DNA from: an uncultured Hyphomonadaceae bacterium | Lineage (GTDB): Bacteria; Pseudomonadota; Alphaproteobacteria; Caulobacterales; Hyphomonadaceae | DNA length: 64,000 nt | Direction: 5' to 3' | Assembly: GCA_913057945.1 (NCBI GenBank) | Contig: CAJXOF010000002.1 | Span: 62,001-126,000 of the forward strand | In this document: piece after piece, positions 1 to 9,028 of the stretch | Position numbering within the stretch: position 1 is the stretch's first letter | How the letters are laid out: every line of letters starts with the position of its first letter | Notes under the pieces: generated by a model | Seen by the model: only the letters and a program-made list of their open reading frames with translations | What the model was told of the DNA's origin: nothing | The model's database searches: none | Made by a program: the position numbers and the translations under genes

Positions 1-562
1 TCTTGTCGTCTGGCACATGTACCAAGACGTCGCCGGCTGTGTGAGCGGGGCCGACTTCGATCAGCTCGACCGCCTTGTCGCCGACTTTCAGGTCCATCTG
101 GCCGGAAAAGGTCTGTGTCGGCGCGCGTTCCTCGACGCTGTCGAAATCAAACGGCGCAAAGATGTCGGCAAAATAGCTGCCGGCAGGTCCAAGCTGTCCG
201 CCCAGTTTCTTGAACTGGGCCAGCATGGCAGGGGGGACTTCGATCATTTCCTTCGCGCTGGCTTCCGAAGCAATGATCTCCGCCTGCGGACAACAACCAT
301 TGCCGTGGCAATGATCGCCATTCGCGTGCGTATTGACGATCACACCAATGTCCTCTGCCGCAAGACCGGTCGCGTCCTGCATCGCGCCAAGCATGGTGTG
401 GGTGAGCGGCATGTCGAACAGCGTATCCACCAGCAGAGACTGGTCACCGTCCCGGATCAGGCCGGCATTCGACCAGCCCCACCCGCCATCCGGTTGCAGC
501 CAGGCATAGAGCCCGTTGCCCAGACCCTTCAGGCCATGTGTGTAAGTCCAGCGCTCCGCCAT
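1..562 (-). CDS. MBL-fold metallo-hydrolase (3' end outside window)
   Basis: Reading leftward from an ATG at 562, a continuous frame of 187 codons runs off the window edge, so the C-terminus is missing. Residues near 80-90 contain THANGDHCHGN, a variant of the HxHxDH zinc-binding motif of the metallo-beta-lactamase fold, and a downstream segment (VELIEVGPAHTAGDVLVH) matches the usual GPAHTxGD zinc-ligand strand. The N-terminus has no signal peptide, so a cytoplasmic hydrolase is likely. A GGGAG ribosome binding site lies just upstream of the ATG. The fold is secure; the substrate (thioester, lactone or other) cannot be read from this fragment. It is the gene after the DUF4175 gene on the same strand. 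Confidence 0.85.
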   Translation of the reverse strand, partial: MAERWTYTHGLKGLGNGLYAWLQPDGGWGWSNAGLIRDGDQSLLVDTLFDMPLTHTMLGAMQDATGLAAEDIGVIVNTHANGDHCHGNGCCPQAEIIASEASAKEMIEVPPAMLAQFKKLGGQLGPAGSYFADIFAPFDFDSVEERAPTQTFSGQMDLKVGDKAVELIEVGPAHTAGDVLVHVPDDK

Positions 563-616
563 GATGTTCTCCCGTCCTCGCCCGCATCAAGTCAGGGAAT
601 GGATGGGAGGGCAAGG

Positions 617-3361
617 TCAGAACCGGTCGAGCAGACGGCGAAGGTATTCGCGCTCTTCCTCATCGTCGGATTCATTGTAGCGCTGGCGCAGCTCTTCAAG
701 GATATCCTTGGCGCGCTGGCGTTCAGTCACATCCGGAATATTGACCTCTTCGCCACTATTGCCCGGCCCGCCGGCGGGCCGGCCGAAGGGATCGCTGGTT
801 TGAGCGTCCTGGCCATTGCGTTCCCGTTCCAGCGTGTCGAGCCGTTCGGCCAGATCGCGCGAGATTTCGGAGAGGGCATTGGTGGCCATATCCTGATTGC
901 GGGCGGCGCGGCGCTCATTGCCTTGTTGCAGCGCGTCTTCGGCCTGGCGCTGGGCACGGCGAATATCTTCCAGCGCGTCCGGATCAACGCGCCCTTCGAG
1001 CGCGTTCTCGCCTTCGGTGCCAGCGCCTAATCCCTGTTCGCGGGCAAATTCCTCGACGAGCCGCCCGAGGCGAGCCTGCCGCTCGGCAAGTGATTCCGAT
1101 TGTCCGGGGCCGGAGCCTTCGCCGTCATTGCCTTCGGCAAACTCTCCGCCGCCGCTGCCGGGCCGTTCGCCATTCTCCTCGCCACCCCCTTGCGGGGATT
1201 CGGTCTGGCCGCTGCCCGCTTCGCCGCCGCCGGGCTCGCCGGATTCCTGTCCTTGCTGGGTGCCGGATTGCTGGCCCGATTGTTGGCCAGGCGCCTGACC
1301 ACCCTGTTCCTGTCCCGACTGGCCAGGGCGTTCGCCGCGTTCCTGGGCCAACGTGTCATCATTCAATTGGCGCTGCTCACGCAGGATTTCGGACAGGCGC
1401 CGCATGGCATCGGTCAGTTCCTGTTCTTCCGGCGGCAGGTCTTCCTGCTCGCCCTCGGCTTGCTGTCCGGGCATGCCAGGCATACCGCCCGATCCGGCCT
1501 GTCCCTGCTGGAATTCCAGATTCTGCAACATGTTCGTAATGTCTGAGAGCAGCTGCCGGGCCTGGTCTGTGGCGCCGGTTTCGGTGAGGTCCTGCAGCGC
1601 GTTCAGCATGTCCTCGAAATCCTGCCCGCCAAGATCGGGTCCGCCGGACATGGCTTCCTGATCCATCTGCATTTGCGGCTGCTCACCGCCATTCGCGATC
1701 GCTTCGGCCATCTTGGCGGCGAGGTATTCATTGGCCGCGTCCCGGAAGGCTTCCATACGCTGCTTGATCTCGTCTTCGGAGGCGCCGTCGCGTAGGGCCT
1801 GTTCGAGGGCCCGGCGCGCGGCTTCCAGCCGTCTCAGCGCATCGGCCGCGCTGCCATACTCCGCGCGCAGTGCCAGCGCCCAGAGCAGGGGGTCTACCTG
1901 TTCGGCTTCGTCTTTTGTAGCGGCTGCGTCGAGGATACTCCTGGCTGTCCGGAAGGTGAGGTAGACGCCCTGGTCACGGATATAGCGCTCACCCTTATAA
2001 GTCATCGCATCCAGCATCAGCGCGGCTTTCTGGATGTCGGGGGGAGCGGTGCCGAGGCGATTTGCGGCGGTCAGATTGAGGGCATCCTGTTGCAAGGCAC
2101 CGTCATTCTTCGAAAGTTCAGCATAGTCGCGTGGCTCGCGGAGCACGGTGACGCGCACTTCCTGAGCGACGCGCGCAACCGGGTCGAGGAAAAGTTTTTC
2201 AGGCAGCTTGAAATCCACCGGGGCGCTGAGACCGGTCTGTCCGGCGCCATCGGTTGCGACGAGGCGCAGGGTCACCGGCATCCCGGCCCAGCGATGGCGT
2301 GTCAGGTCAAGCTGGGTGATGTCTTCGGCGGAGGTGGGCGCCGCGCCGGACAAGGGAATTCCCACATGGTCGGCCTCATCCGGCGCGGCCGGGTTTGGCG
2401 TTTGCAATCTGATCTGTAGCTCCAGCGAGGAGACGCCATAATCATCCGATACGGCCCAGGCGATTTCAGTCCGGTCCTGCCGGCCCATTTCAGGCACCTT
2501 CACGAAGCGGGCGACCGGCGCGTCATCGGGAGAGGTCAGCAATTGCCAGCCCGCCCGCTCGCCCCACCAGTTCACGGACAGGCGTGTGTCTTCGACAATC
2601 TTCGCGCGCGCTTCATAGGCGCCATCGGGCGTCGGTTCGAATCTTTGCCTGTGGGTGGTTTCGCCCTTCAGGATCAGTTTCGGTGCGCTATGCGCCTGGG
2701 TACGGAGGGTCACTTCAGAGCCTTCCGGTACCCGCACATTCTGCAGCTCAGGCGTCAGGAAAATCGGCGCGCGGCCAGTATGTTCCGGCGGTGTGATCCA
2801 GGCTTCGACCACCATACTGTCAGCGCCCACGAGGGCGCCATAGTCTGGAAACAGGGCGCGTTGCAGGCGCGCGCCGGCATCGGTTCCGGCAAACACGCCC
2901 ATCAGGATGAGCAGGGCCGGCAGGACGGCCCGCATCCAATACGGGTCGAGGCGGTTCCAGTCCCGCGACAGGGATGGCGGCTTCAGGCGTTTGGCTTCTT
3001 CCAGCAGGCGCAGGCGATGCTTCTGCCACAATTTCTGCGATCCGCGGCTCACGCTTGCCGGGCGGTCGGTCAGGGACGAGACGGGCCGCAGATCGGATTG
3101 CTGGTCGAGCAGGCGCGCGGCATCCTCACGGCTGACAGGCGTATAGCGCCGGCCACCTTGCAGGATGAACAGGATGGATCCGCCGAGGAAAAGGATCGTC
3201 GCCACAGCGGCGACGGCCGCGCCCATGCGGTCAATGACGCCAGCCAGAGCGATAGCCAGGAAAATCGCGACAAAGGTCAGGAAGGGCCAGAACGCCTTGA
3301 AGAAGGCATAGACCGTCAGCTTCCGCCGTGTGGCGGAAACCTTGGCGTGGAGCGCCTTCAT
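617..3361 (-). CDS. TIGR02302/DUF4175 family membrane protein
   Basis: This is a 914-residue protein typical of the alphaproteobacterial TIGR02302/DUF4175 family, whose function is not established. Two membrane segments sit within about the first 65 residues and another hydrophobic stretch near 145-165. A large, probably periplasmic, beta-rich middle follows, then a low-complexity Gln/Gly/Glu-rich stretch (about 560-760) and a charged coiled-coil C-terminus ending in arginine- and glutamate-rich helices. I chose the ATG at 3361 because it overlaps the lysA stop as ATGA; a TTG six codons upstream is the alternative. The overlap implies translation coupled to lysA. Family assignment is by overall architecture and C-terminal character. 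Confidence 0.82.
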   Translation of the reverse strand: MKALHAKVSATRRKLTVYAFFKAFWPFLTFVAIFLAIALAGVIDRMGAAVAAVATILFLGGSILFILQGGRRYTPVSREDAARLLDQQSDLRPVSSLTDRPASVSRGSQKLWQKHRLRLLEEAKRLKPPSLSRDWNRLDPYWMRAVLPALLILMGVFAGTDAGARLQRALFPDYGALVGADSMVVEAWITPPEHTGRAPIFLTPELQNVRVPEGSEVTLRTQAHSAPKLILKGETTHRQRFEPTPDGAYEARAKIVEDTRLSVNWWGERAGWQLLTSPDDAPVARFVKVPEMGRQDRTEIAWAVSDDYGVSSLELQIRLQTPNPAAPDEADHVGIPLSGAAPTSAEDITQLDLTRHRWAGMPVTLRLVATDGAGQTGLSAPVDFKLPEKLFLDPVARVAQEVRVTVLREPRDYAELSKNDGALQQDALNLTAANRLGTAPPDIQKAALMLDAMTYKGERYIRDQGVYLTFRTARSILDAAATKDEAEQVDPLLWALALRAEYGSAADALRRLEAARRALEQALRDGASEDEIKQRMEAFRDAANEYLAAKMAEAIANGGEQPQMQMDQEAMSGGPDLGGQDFEDMLNALQDLTETGATDQARQLLSDITNMLQNLEFQQGQAGSGGMPGMPGQQAEGEQEDLPPEEQELTDAMRRLSEILREQRQLNDDTLAQERGERPGQSGQEQGGQAPGQQSGQQSGTQQGQESGEPGGGEAGSGQTESPQGGGEENGERPGSGGGEFAEGNDGEGSGPGQSESLAERQARLGRLVEEFAREQGLGAGTEGENALEGRVDPDALEDIRRAQRQAEDALQQGNERRAARNQDMATNALSEISRDLAERLDTLERERNGQDAQTSDPFGRPAGGPGNSGEEVNIPDVTERQRAKDILEELRQRYNESDDEEEREYLRRLLDRF

Positions 3362-4632
3362 GCCGTCTGAGTTAGCCAATCAGGTACCTTTTCAAGGGCG
3401 ATCATTTCTTCAAAGTCCGGACGACGGCGCACGATGTCAAATGACGACCCGTTCACCAGAACTTCCGGAACCAGCGGCCTTGCATTGTAAGAGGATGACA
3501 GCACAGCGCCATAGGCACCTGCAGACATGAAGGCGATCCGCTGGCCGGGCCGCACGGCGGTCATCTCGCGAGCCTTGGCAAATTTGTCGGTCGACTCGCA
3601 GATCGGGCCGACCACGTCATAGGTCCTGCGCTCCGCTCCTGCGCCGGCCTGAGCCAGCGGCAGGATATCGTGATGGGCGTCATAAAGCGCGGGGCGCATG
3701 AGGTCGTTCATGCCAGCATCAATGATCAGGAAATTCGTGTCAGGCGCCGCTTTTTCATACAACACCGTGCTGAGCAGCACGCCGGCATTGCCCGTGATCA
3801 CACGGCCCGGCTCGAGGATGACCTGCACGCCGAGGTCCTGTGTTACCTCCGCGATCATCGCGGCGTAGTCAGAGGGCGGGGCAGGGGCGTCACCATCCTT
3901 GTAGGGGATGCCCAGTCCGCCGCCGAGATCGATGCGGCGGATATCGTGGCCGGCTTCGCGCAAGCGTTTGGCGAGCCCCACGACCTTCTCAAAAGCGGCT
4001 CGCATCGGAACGAGGTCGCCGATCTGGCTGCCGATATGGACGTCCACGCCGACGACACGGATGCCGGGCAGGGTGGCGGCTTCGGCATAGAGGTCTTCGG
4101 CATCGCTCCACGGCACGCCGAACTTGTCGCCCTTCTTGCCGGTCGAGATATTCGGATGGCCGCCTGCGGCGACGTCTGGATTGACCCGGATCGCGACGGG
4201 CGCCTCCGTGCCAGTCAGGCTGGCGACCTCTGACAGGCGGCGCAGTTCGGCCGCGCTTTCCACATTGAACTGGTGGATGCCGGCGCGCAGGGCAAGTTGC
4301 ATTTCCTCGGCAGTCTTGCCGACGCCGGAAAACACGATGCGGTCCGCCGGAATGCCGGCCCGCAGGGCGCGCTGCAATTCACCGCCGCTGACCACGTCCG
4401 CGCCACAGCCTTCCTGCGCCAGTGTTGAGAGAACGCCGAGATTCCCGTTCGATTTGACGGAATAGGCGATCAGGCAGTCCTGGCCTTCAAAGGCCGAGGC
4501 GATGACGCGGGCATGCCGCACCAGGGTCGCTGAGGAATACACATAGCAGGGCGTGCCGACTTCATCGGCGATCTGGTTGAGGTTCACGCCTTCGCAATGG
4601 AGGCTGCCATCCTGATAGGTAAAATGATGCAT
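3358..4632 (-). CDS. lysA: Diaminopimelate decarboxylase
   Basis: A 424-residue PLP enzyme that decarboxylates meso-diaminopimelate to L-lysine, the last step of lysine synthesis, in the cytoplasm. The fold-type III barrel is recognisable: the PLP lysine lies in AYSVKSN near residue 60, GGGLGIPY is the phosphate-binding segment, and EPGRVITGNAG and GPICESTDKFA (substrate-contact cysteine) follow in the C-terminal half. Length is normal for LysA. It lies four bases downstream of a small lipoprotein gene in an argH-lptM-lipoprotein-lysA-DUF4175 run on one strand. The argH-lptM-lysA order is common in alphaproteobacteria. Confidence 0.97.
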   Translation of the reverse strand: MHHFTYQDGSLHCEGVNLNQIADEVGTPCYVYSSATLVRHARVIASAFEGQDCLIAYSVKSNGNLGVLSTLAQEGCGADVVSGGELQRALRAGIPADRIVFSGVGKTAEEMQLALRAGIHQFNVESAAELRRLSEVASLTGTEAPVAIRVNPDVAAGGHPNISTGKKGDKFGVPWSDAEDLYAEAATLPGIRVVGVDVHIGSQIGDLVPMRAAFEKVVGLAKRLREAGHDIRRIDLGGGLGIPYKDGDAPAPPSDYAAMIAEVTQDLGVQVILEPGRVITGNAGVLLSTVLYEKAAPDTNFLIIDAGMNDLMRPALYDAHHDILPLAQAGAGAERRTYDVVGPICESTDKFAKAREMTAVRPGQRIAFMSAGAYGAVLSSSYNARPLVPEVLVNGSSFDIVRRRPDFEEMIALEKVPDWLTQTA

Positions 4633-4635
4633 GGA

Positions 4636-4899
4636 CTACTCGACTTCGCCGAGCGCGCCATTGTCGATGGGCGTCGTCGGCTTGGCTTCCGGGACGACAC
4701 CGCCCCATTGATTGGTCACCGGTCCCTCGGCTTTGGTCGTGTCGAGTTCGGTTGCCACGGCAACTGGTTCGACGGACTCAGCAGGGGCGACGGCTTCCAC
4801 CACCAGCGTGGCTGGCTGGCTTTGGCATGCGCCGGCGAGGCACAGCCCTGTAAGGCCGGCGATCAATCGCACAGCGAACAATGGTGTTGGTAATTTCAT
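4636..4899 (-). CDS. Small lipoprotein of unknown function
   Basis: The ATG at 4899 is preceded by GGGAGCG at good spacing and gives an 87-residue protein; a longer frame upstream overlaps the lptM-like gene and is unlikely to be used. The N-terminus is a lipoprotein signal (hydrophobic core ending GLCLAGAC), so the mature protein would begin at the cysteine near residue 26 and be lipid-anchored. The remainder is short, rich in Ala, Val, Glu and Pro, and probably disordered. The gene fits tightly between the LptM-like gene (10 bases) and lysA (3 bases). No family recognised. Confidence 0.7.
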   Translation of the reverse strand: MKLPTPLFAVRLIAGLTGLCLAGACQSQPATLVVEAVAPAESVEPVAVATELDTTKAEGPVTNQWGGVVPEAKPTTPIDNGALGEVE

Positions 4900-4909
4900 G
4901 GATCGCTCC

Positions 4910-5143
4910 CTACGCGCCGCCGAGCAATTCGTCATCTGCATCCGTATCCGCATCTTCGTCTTCACGGTCGGGCAGGCTGGGCAAATTGTTCTGGTTCTGG
5001 GACGGCAGTTCAGCTGGCTCCAGGCCATCGCTCGGTTCACCCCACAGCGGGTCGGGGCGCTTCAGGTCTCCGGTCAGGCCACAGGCTGCCAGATTGGCAG
5101 ACGTGACCATGAGGGCGGCGGCGAAAAGAAGGGGGCGTTTCAT
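4910..5143 (-). CDS. lptM: LptM-like (YifL family) lipoprotein
   Basis: A 77-residue protein with a signal peptide ending in NLAACG, followed at once by GLTGDLKRPDPLWG. This matches the short conserved motif after the lipidated cysteine in the LptM/YifL family. In E. coli LptM helps mature the LptD-LptE lipopolysaccharide translocon. The rest is an acidic, proline-containing tail that looks disordered. The ATG at 5143 is 7 bases after the argH stop and has a GGAG site inside the argH end; a TTG at 5146 is the alternative. Position between argH and lysA agrees with the family's usual alphaproteobacterial context. Function is inferred from family. Confidence 0.82.
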   Translation of the reverse strand: MKRPLLFAAALMVTSANLAACGLTGDLKRPDPLWGEPSDGLEPAELPSQNQNNLPSLPDREDEDADTDADDELLGGA

Positions 5144-5149
5144 CAATGA

Positions 5150-6553
5150 CTACTCCAGTCGAAGTCTCTGTTTCCACTGTGCCACTTGTTCGGCAACGCG
5201 AACAGGGCTTGTAGCGCCATAAGATGTCCGAGATGAGGCGGAGGCTTCAACCGTCAGAACATCAAATACCGCATCCGTTATATCGGCCTGCGCGGCCTGC
5301 ATGTCTTCCAGTGTCAGATCGGACAGATCGCAGGCTTTCGCCTCGGCCTTCGCGACCAGTTCACCGGTGACATGGTGGGCGGTCCGGAAGGGCAGGCCGA
5401 GTTCGCGGACCAGCCAGTCGGCAAGGTCGGTCGCGGTCGAGAAGCCCTTTGCGGCGGCGGCGCGCATATTGTCCGGCTTGAAGCGGATCGTCTCGATCAT
5501 ACCCGTCATCGCGCGGACGCACAGAGTGTAGGTGTCGAAGGCTTCGAAGGTCAGGCGTTTGTCGTCCTGGAGGTCCTTCGCATAGGCCAGCGGCAGCGCT
5601 TTCACGGCGCCCTGCAGGGATGTGTAGAGCCCGGTGATCAGGCTGGCCTTGGCACGGATCAGTTCGGCGGCGTCCGGATTGCGCTTTTGAGGCATGATGG
5701 ATGAGCCGGTCGACCACGCATCGGTCAGCTGGGCAAAGCCGAATTGCGCGCTGGTCCACAGCACGATTTCTTCCGCAAGACGGGACAGATGCGTTGCCGC
5801 GATGGACAGGGCGGCAAGTGCCTCAAGGGCGAAGTCGCGGGCCGAGACGGCGTCCAGGGAATTGGCCATGGGGCGCGCAAAGCCGAGCGCTTCGGCCGTC
5901 ATGTCCCGGTCGATGGGGAAGCCGGTGCCGGCCAGAGCGGCGGCGCCAAGAGGACATTCATTCAGGCGTTCGGCGCAGCCCAGCAGGCGTGAGCGGTCGC
6001 GTTCCAGCATTTCGGCATAGGCCAGCAAATGATGGCCGAGCGTGACCGGCTGCGCGGTCTGGAGATGGGTGAAGCCTGGCATGACAGTATCGGTGTTTTC
6101 GTCGGCACGTTTGACCAGCGCGCCCTGCAGGCCCGCAATCAGTTGCATGGCCTCGTCCAGCGCGCCACGAGTCCAGAGGCGGAAATCGGTCACGACCTGA
6201 TCATTCCGTGAGCGCGCGGTGTGCAGGCGGCCGGCGGGCTCGCCGATCAGCTCCTTGAGGCGGGCTTCGACATTCATGTGGATGTCTTCCAGCTCGCGGC
6301 GGAAGGGGAACGATCCGTTCCTTAACTCCTCGACAATCTTGTCCAGCCCGCCCTGGATGGCGTCATTATCGCCCTCTGAGATGATGCCCATTTCGGCCAG
6401 CATGTCGGCATGGGCACGGCTGCCGGCAATGTCTTCTGCCGCCATCCGGCGGTCGATATCAAGGGATGCATTGATTTCTTCCATGATATCGGACGGGGTC
6501 GCGGCAAAGCGTCCGCCCCACATTGTCTGGCCTTTGCCTGTCGTCACTGCCAT
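5150..6553 (-). CDS. argH: Argininosuccinate lyase
   Basis: A 467-residue cytoplasmic lyase that cleaves argininosuccinate to arginine and fumarate, the last step of arginine synthesis. The fumarase/ASL superfamily signature [12 protein letters not shown] carries the catalytic loop serine near residue 280. [10 protein letters not shown], near the N-terminal third, and [10 protein letters not shown] are further family motifs. Length is as expected. It heads a minus-strand run with lptM, a small lipoprotein, lysA and DUF4175. Only 33 bases separate its ATG from the divergent tlpA-like gene, so promoters of the two must overlap each other or the coding starts. Confidence 0.97.
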   Translation of the reverse strand: MAVTTGKGQTMWGGRFAATPSDIMEEINASLDIDRRMAAEDIAGSRAHADMLAEMGIISEGDNDAIQGGLDKIVEELRNGSFPFRRELEDIHMNVEARLKELIGEPAGRLHTARSRNDQVVTDFRLWTRGALDEAMQLIAGLQGALVKRADENTDTVMPGFTHLQTAQPVTLGHHLLAYAEMLERDRSRLLGCAERLNECPLGAAALAGTGFPIDRDMTAEALGFARPMANSLDAVSARDFALEALAALSIAATHLSRLAEEIVLWTSAQFGFAQLTDAWSTGSSIMPQKRNPDAAELIRAKASLITGLYTSLQGAVKALPLAYAKDLQDDKRLTFEAFDTYTLCVRAMTGMIETIRFKPDNMRAAAAKGFSTATDLADWLVRELGLPFRTAHHVTGELVAKAEAKACDLSDLTLEDMQAAQADITDAVFDVLTVEASASSRTSYGATSPVRVAEQVAQWKQRLRLE

Positions 6554-6586
6554 ATCCCTTCAAACTCGTATTGGAGACCGTGCCCC

Positions 6587-7171
6587 ATGACCCGTCTGGC
6601 CTATATCGCCCTCTTCTTGGTCGGCCTGATCGCAATTGTCTATGCGCTGATGAGCGCAGGTGGCGGAAAACCTCCCGAAAACCGGCTGGAAGCCTTCGCA
6701 ACAGGCGAAATCGAGAAACTGGACTTCGCAAATGCCGGCACGCCGGCGGCCGAGGCGCCTTTCTATCAGGAAGACGGATCTCCCGGTACGCTGGCCGACT
6801 ACCAAGGGAAGGTCATCCTCGTCAATTTCTGGGCCACCTGGTGCGCGCCGTGCGAAAAGGAAATGCCATCGCTTGGCGCGCTTCAGACTGCGCGGGGCGG
6901 GGACCGGTTTGAAGTCGTCGCGATCAGCGTCGATTCCGAGGAAGACCGGGCCTACGCCGCGCAGCGTCTCGGCGAACTGGGCGCCAGCAACATCACCTTT
7001 CACAGCGCAACCCCGGAACAGTATGAGATTGTCTATGACAGCGGCGTGCAGGGCTTCCCGACGACGATCCTGTACGACGCCGCCGGGACCGAAATTGCGC
7101 GGTTGGCCGGGGACGCGGACTGGAGCTCGATCGAAGCCGTTGGTTTTATTGATGCCCTGTTAAAGCAGTGA
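6587..7171 (+). CDS. tlpA: TlpA-like thiol:disulfide interchange protein
   Basis: A 194-residue membrane-anchored thioredoxin-fold protein: one N-terminal membrane segment (about 5-23), then a periplasmic domain with the WCAPC active site at residues 85-89 and the cis-proline region QGFPTTIL near 155. Relatives of TlpA/ResA reduce periplasmic disulfides, for example during cytochrome maturation. I chose the ATG at 6587; a longer frame runs back into argH on the opposite strand. It is divergent from argH, an arrangement seen in other alphaproteobacteria. Its 3' end overlaps the convergent lipoprotein gene by 12 bases. Confidence 0.9.
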   Translation: MTRLAYIALFLVGLIAIVYALMSAGGGKPPENRLEAFATGEIEKLDFANAGTPAAEAPFYQEDGSPGTLADYQGKVILVNFWATWCAPCEKEMPSLGALQTARGGDRFEVVAISVDSEEDRAYAAQRLGELGASNITFHSATPEQYEIVYDSGVQGFPTTILYDAAGTEIARLAGDADWSSIEAVGFIDALLKQ

Positions 7172-7924
7172 GGCGGCGAGGCGCGCCCGGGCAATCTGGG
7201 TGCCCATGGCGGGTTCGGGGGCAACAGCCTCGGTCATGACCGGGCCTTCGCTGGGCCACATGCGCACAAGCAATTCCAGTTCCAGCACCAGATCGCCCGC
7301 GCCTTCCATCTGGCGGGCGACATTTCGGGCGGTAACGGCGTAGCCATAAGCGGCCTGATAGGCTGGGGCGCGGTGGATGGCGGCGTCCATGACCCCCGCG
7401 CCATATTCATCCCCGCACAATTCCAGCAGGAAGAGGATGAGATCCAGCTTCTCCATGCCGGCAGCCTCCAGCATCAGGGCGAGATTGGCCTCGGCGGCTG
7501 CCAGCGCCTCCTCGACTTCCTCAGCGGGCGTTTCGGCCGTGGCGGCCGCGTGGACAGTTTCAAATGCTTCCCGGTCGAAGCCAAAACGATCAAATCCGGT
7601 GCGTTCGGTTGCTGTTTCGCTGGATGTGGCCGATTCAAGTTGTGCTGCGGCCTGGTCCGGTTCGCCAGCCCGGTAGAGGGCGATCCCGGCGGCAACATGT
7701 CCCGCCATGACGGCGACCCGCTTTTCGGCGGAGAGGATGCGCACGCCGACCGATGTGCTCACTTCGTTGTTCGCAAGGGCGCGGTCGGTTTCGACTTGGG
7801 CGGAATTGTCAGGCAGGCCGGTTTCAGGCGCCGGGGCCACGTACGGGGCTGGACCATCGCAGGCGGGCAGGATGGCCAGGCCGAGCAGGAGGGATGCGGC
7901 AACGGCCTGTTTGGGAAAGATCAT
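7160..7924 (-). CDS. Predicted lipoprotein of unknown function
   Basis: A 254-residue protein with a lipoprotein signal peptide (core AASLLLGLAI, lipobox ILPAC, cysteine near residue 22) and a GAGGAG ribosome binding site before the ATG at 7924. After a short Pro-rich linker the protein is alanine- and glutamate-rich and mostly helical, with a stretch (GIALYRAGEPDQAAAQL) resembling a single TPR-like helix pair. No enzyme motif is seen. It is convergent with the tlpA-like gene and overlaps its last 12 bases. I do not recognise a named family. Confidence 0.75.
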   Translation of the reverse strand: MIFPKQAVAASLLLGLAILPACDGPAPYVAPAPETGLPDNSAQVETDRALANNEVSTSVGVRILSAEKRVAVMAGHVAAGIALYRAGEPDQAAAQLESATSSETATERTGFDRFGFDREAFETVHAAATAETPAEEVEEALAAAEANLALMLEAAGMEKLDLILFLLELCGDEYGAGVMDAAIHRAPAYQAAYGYAVTARNVARQMEGAGDLVLELELLVRMWPSEGPVMTEAVAPEPAMGTQIARARLAASLL

Positions 7925-7998
7925 GCTGGACGGCTCCTCGCGTGTCGGTCCCGGACAAGCCTAGAGACCTGCGCCGAGCGGAGCAATGCGGGATGCCG

Positions 7999-8487
7999 CT
8001 ACGGGCTGACGGGGCCGGAGCGTGTGGCCTTGCGGCGCGGCGTGCACCAGTCGGGCTTTGGCGCGCCGCCATCATAGTCCCAGATCTGGTGGGTGCCCTC
8101 AGAAACCAGCGTCGTGGCAAGGTCTTCTCCGTCGATGCTGATATCGACGACAAGCCGTTTGTACCGGTCGAGGCCATAATCGCGCGTCACCGCAATCTCC
8201 TTGCTGCGGGTCAGTTCGATCACTTTTTCCTTGGCGATATAGCCCTGTTCACGCTCGGCCTCGCACTCGGCGCCGCCCAGCTGTTTCAGGCTGCGGGTCT
8301 CGGGCGCATCGACGCCATGCAGGCGGAATTTCGTGCCGTCGGGCAGGCGGCCGGAATCGCCGTCGGACCAGTAGACGAGGCCGTCCTGTTCGATGGCGGC
8401 TTGCGCGGCCAGCGCCACGGCCCCGCCGAGTCCGGCAAGGATCGCAACGGAATAGAGAATGGGTTTGATCTGAACGCCGCGCAGCAT
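7999..8487 (-). CDS. Thermonuclease (SNase-like) domain protein, membrane-anchored
   Basis: A 162-residue protein with one hydrophobic N-terminal segment (about 10-30) followed by a staphylococcal-nuclease fold. SDGDSGRL supplies the calcium-binding aspartate, FRLHGVDAPE the catalytic arginine (R55) and glutamate (E63), and GLDRYKRLV the second arginine region (R108). All core catalytic residues appear present, so an active secreted or membrane-tethered nuclease is plausible. AGGGAGG lies before the ATG. A TTAA-N7-TTAA element sits 45-59 bases upstream of the start (entry at 8532-8546), suggesting CtrA-type control. Confidence 0.87.
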   Translation of the reverse strand: MLRGVQIKPILYSVAILAGLGGAVALAAQAAIEQDGLVYWSDGDSGRLPDGTKFRLHGVDAPETRSLKQLGGAECEAEREQGYIAKEKVIELTRSKEIAVTRDYGLDRYKRLVVDISIDGEDLATTLVSEGTHQIWDYDGGAPKPDWCTPRRKATRSGPVSP

Positions 8488-8531
8488 GGTCGTGCCTCCC
8501 TGAGTGTGGGGTGCACGCTGGCGATGGCGGG

Positions 8532-8546
8532 TTAAGCGGCAGTTAA
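8532..8546 (-). promoter_or_regulatory. CtrA-type binding box upstream of thermonuclease gene
   Basis: On the minus strand the sequence reads TTAACTGCCGCTTAAC, an exact match to the alphaproteobacterial CtrA full-site consensus TTAA-N7-TTAA(C). It lies 45-59 bases upstream of the thermonuclease ATG, a position where it could overlap a promoter. Binding is inferred from the motif only. Confidence 0.5.
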
Positions 8547-8590
8547 CCGGTCAGGCCCGCTCCGCGATTTAGAGGGGGGAGTCCCCAAAG

Positions 8591-8620
8591 AAAAACCCCG
8601 GCCATACGGTCGGGGTTTTC
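8591..8620 (-). terminator. Intrinsic terminator after rpmE
   Basis: A perfect hairpin (AAAACCCCG paired with CGGGGTTTT, 10-base loop) followed on the minus strand by a T run lies about 30 bases past the rpmE stop codon. Confidence 0.85.
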
Positions 8621-8651
8621 CACTATACGCATCATGCGAAGCGAAGAACGC

Positions 8652-8870
8652 TTACATGAAGCCTTTGAACTTGTCTTTGAAGCGCGACACGCGGCCGCCG
8701 CGGTCGAGCATCTTGCCGTCGCCGCCGGTCCAGGCCGGGTGCGATTTGGAATCGATGTCCAGAACCAGGCGGTCGCCTTCGCTGCCATAGGTGGAGCGGG
8801 TTTGGTATTCGGTGCCGTCTGTCATCACTACGGTGACGAAGTGATAGTCGGGATGACCTTCTTTTTTCAT
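8652..8870 (-). CDS. rpmE: 50S ribosomal protein L31 (bL31)
   Basis: A 72-residue ribosomal protein of the large subunit. It begins [10 protein letters not shown] and continues with [16 protein letters not shown] and HPAWTGG, and ends [15 protein letters not shown], all diagnostic of bL31. The CxxC zinc pair of some L31 proteins is absent, as is usual in alphaproteobacteria. A strong intrinsic terminator follows. It is divergent from the ABC exporter gene, with about 160 bases between. Confidence 0.97.
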   Translation of the reverse strand: MKKEGHPDYHFVTVVMTDGTEYQTRSTYGSEGDRLVLDIDSKSHPAWTGGDGKMLDRGGRVSRFKDKFKGFM

Positions 8871-9028
8871 GGCCTTCGCCTCTCTTGAACTCTAATGACA
8901 ACCGCGCTGCCATCGCTTGGGTGCGCGGGCTTGTCTCAGCCTGTTTTCGAAGTGGGGCGTGTAACTGAAAGACGCAGTCTCTGCAAGAGGTTGCTGGCAG
9001 GGAATCTGAAAGGATTTATAGACACCGC

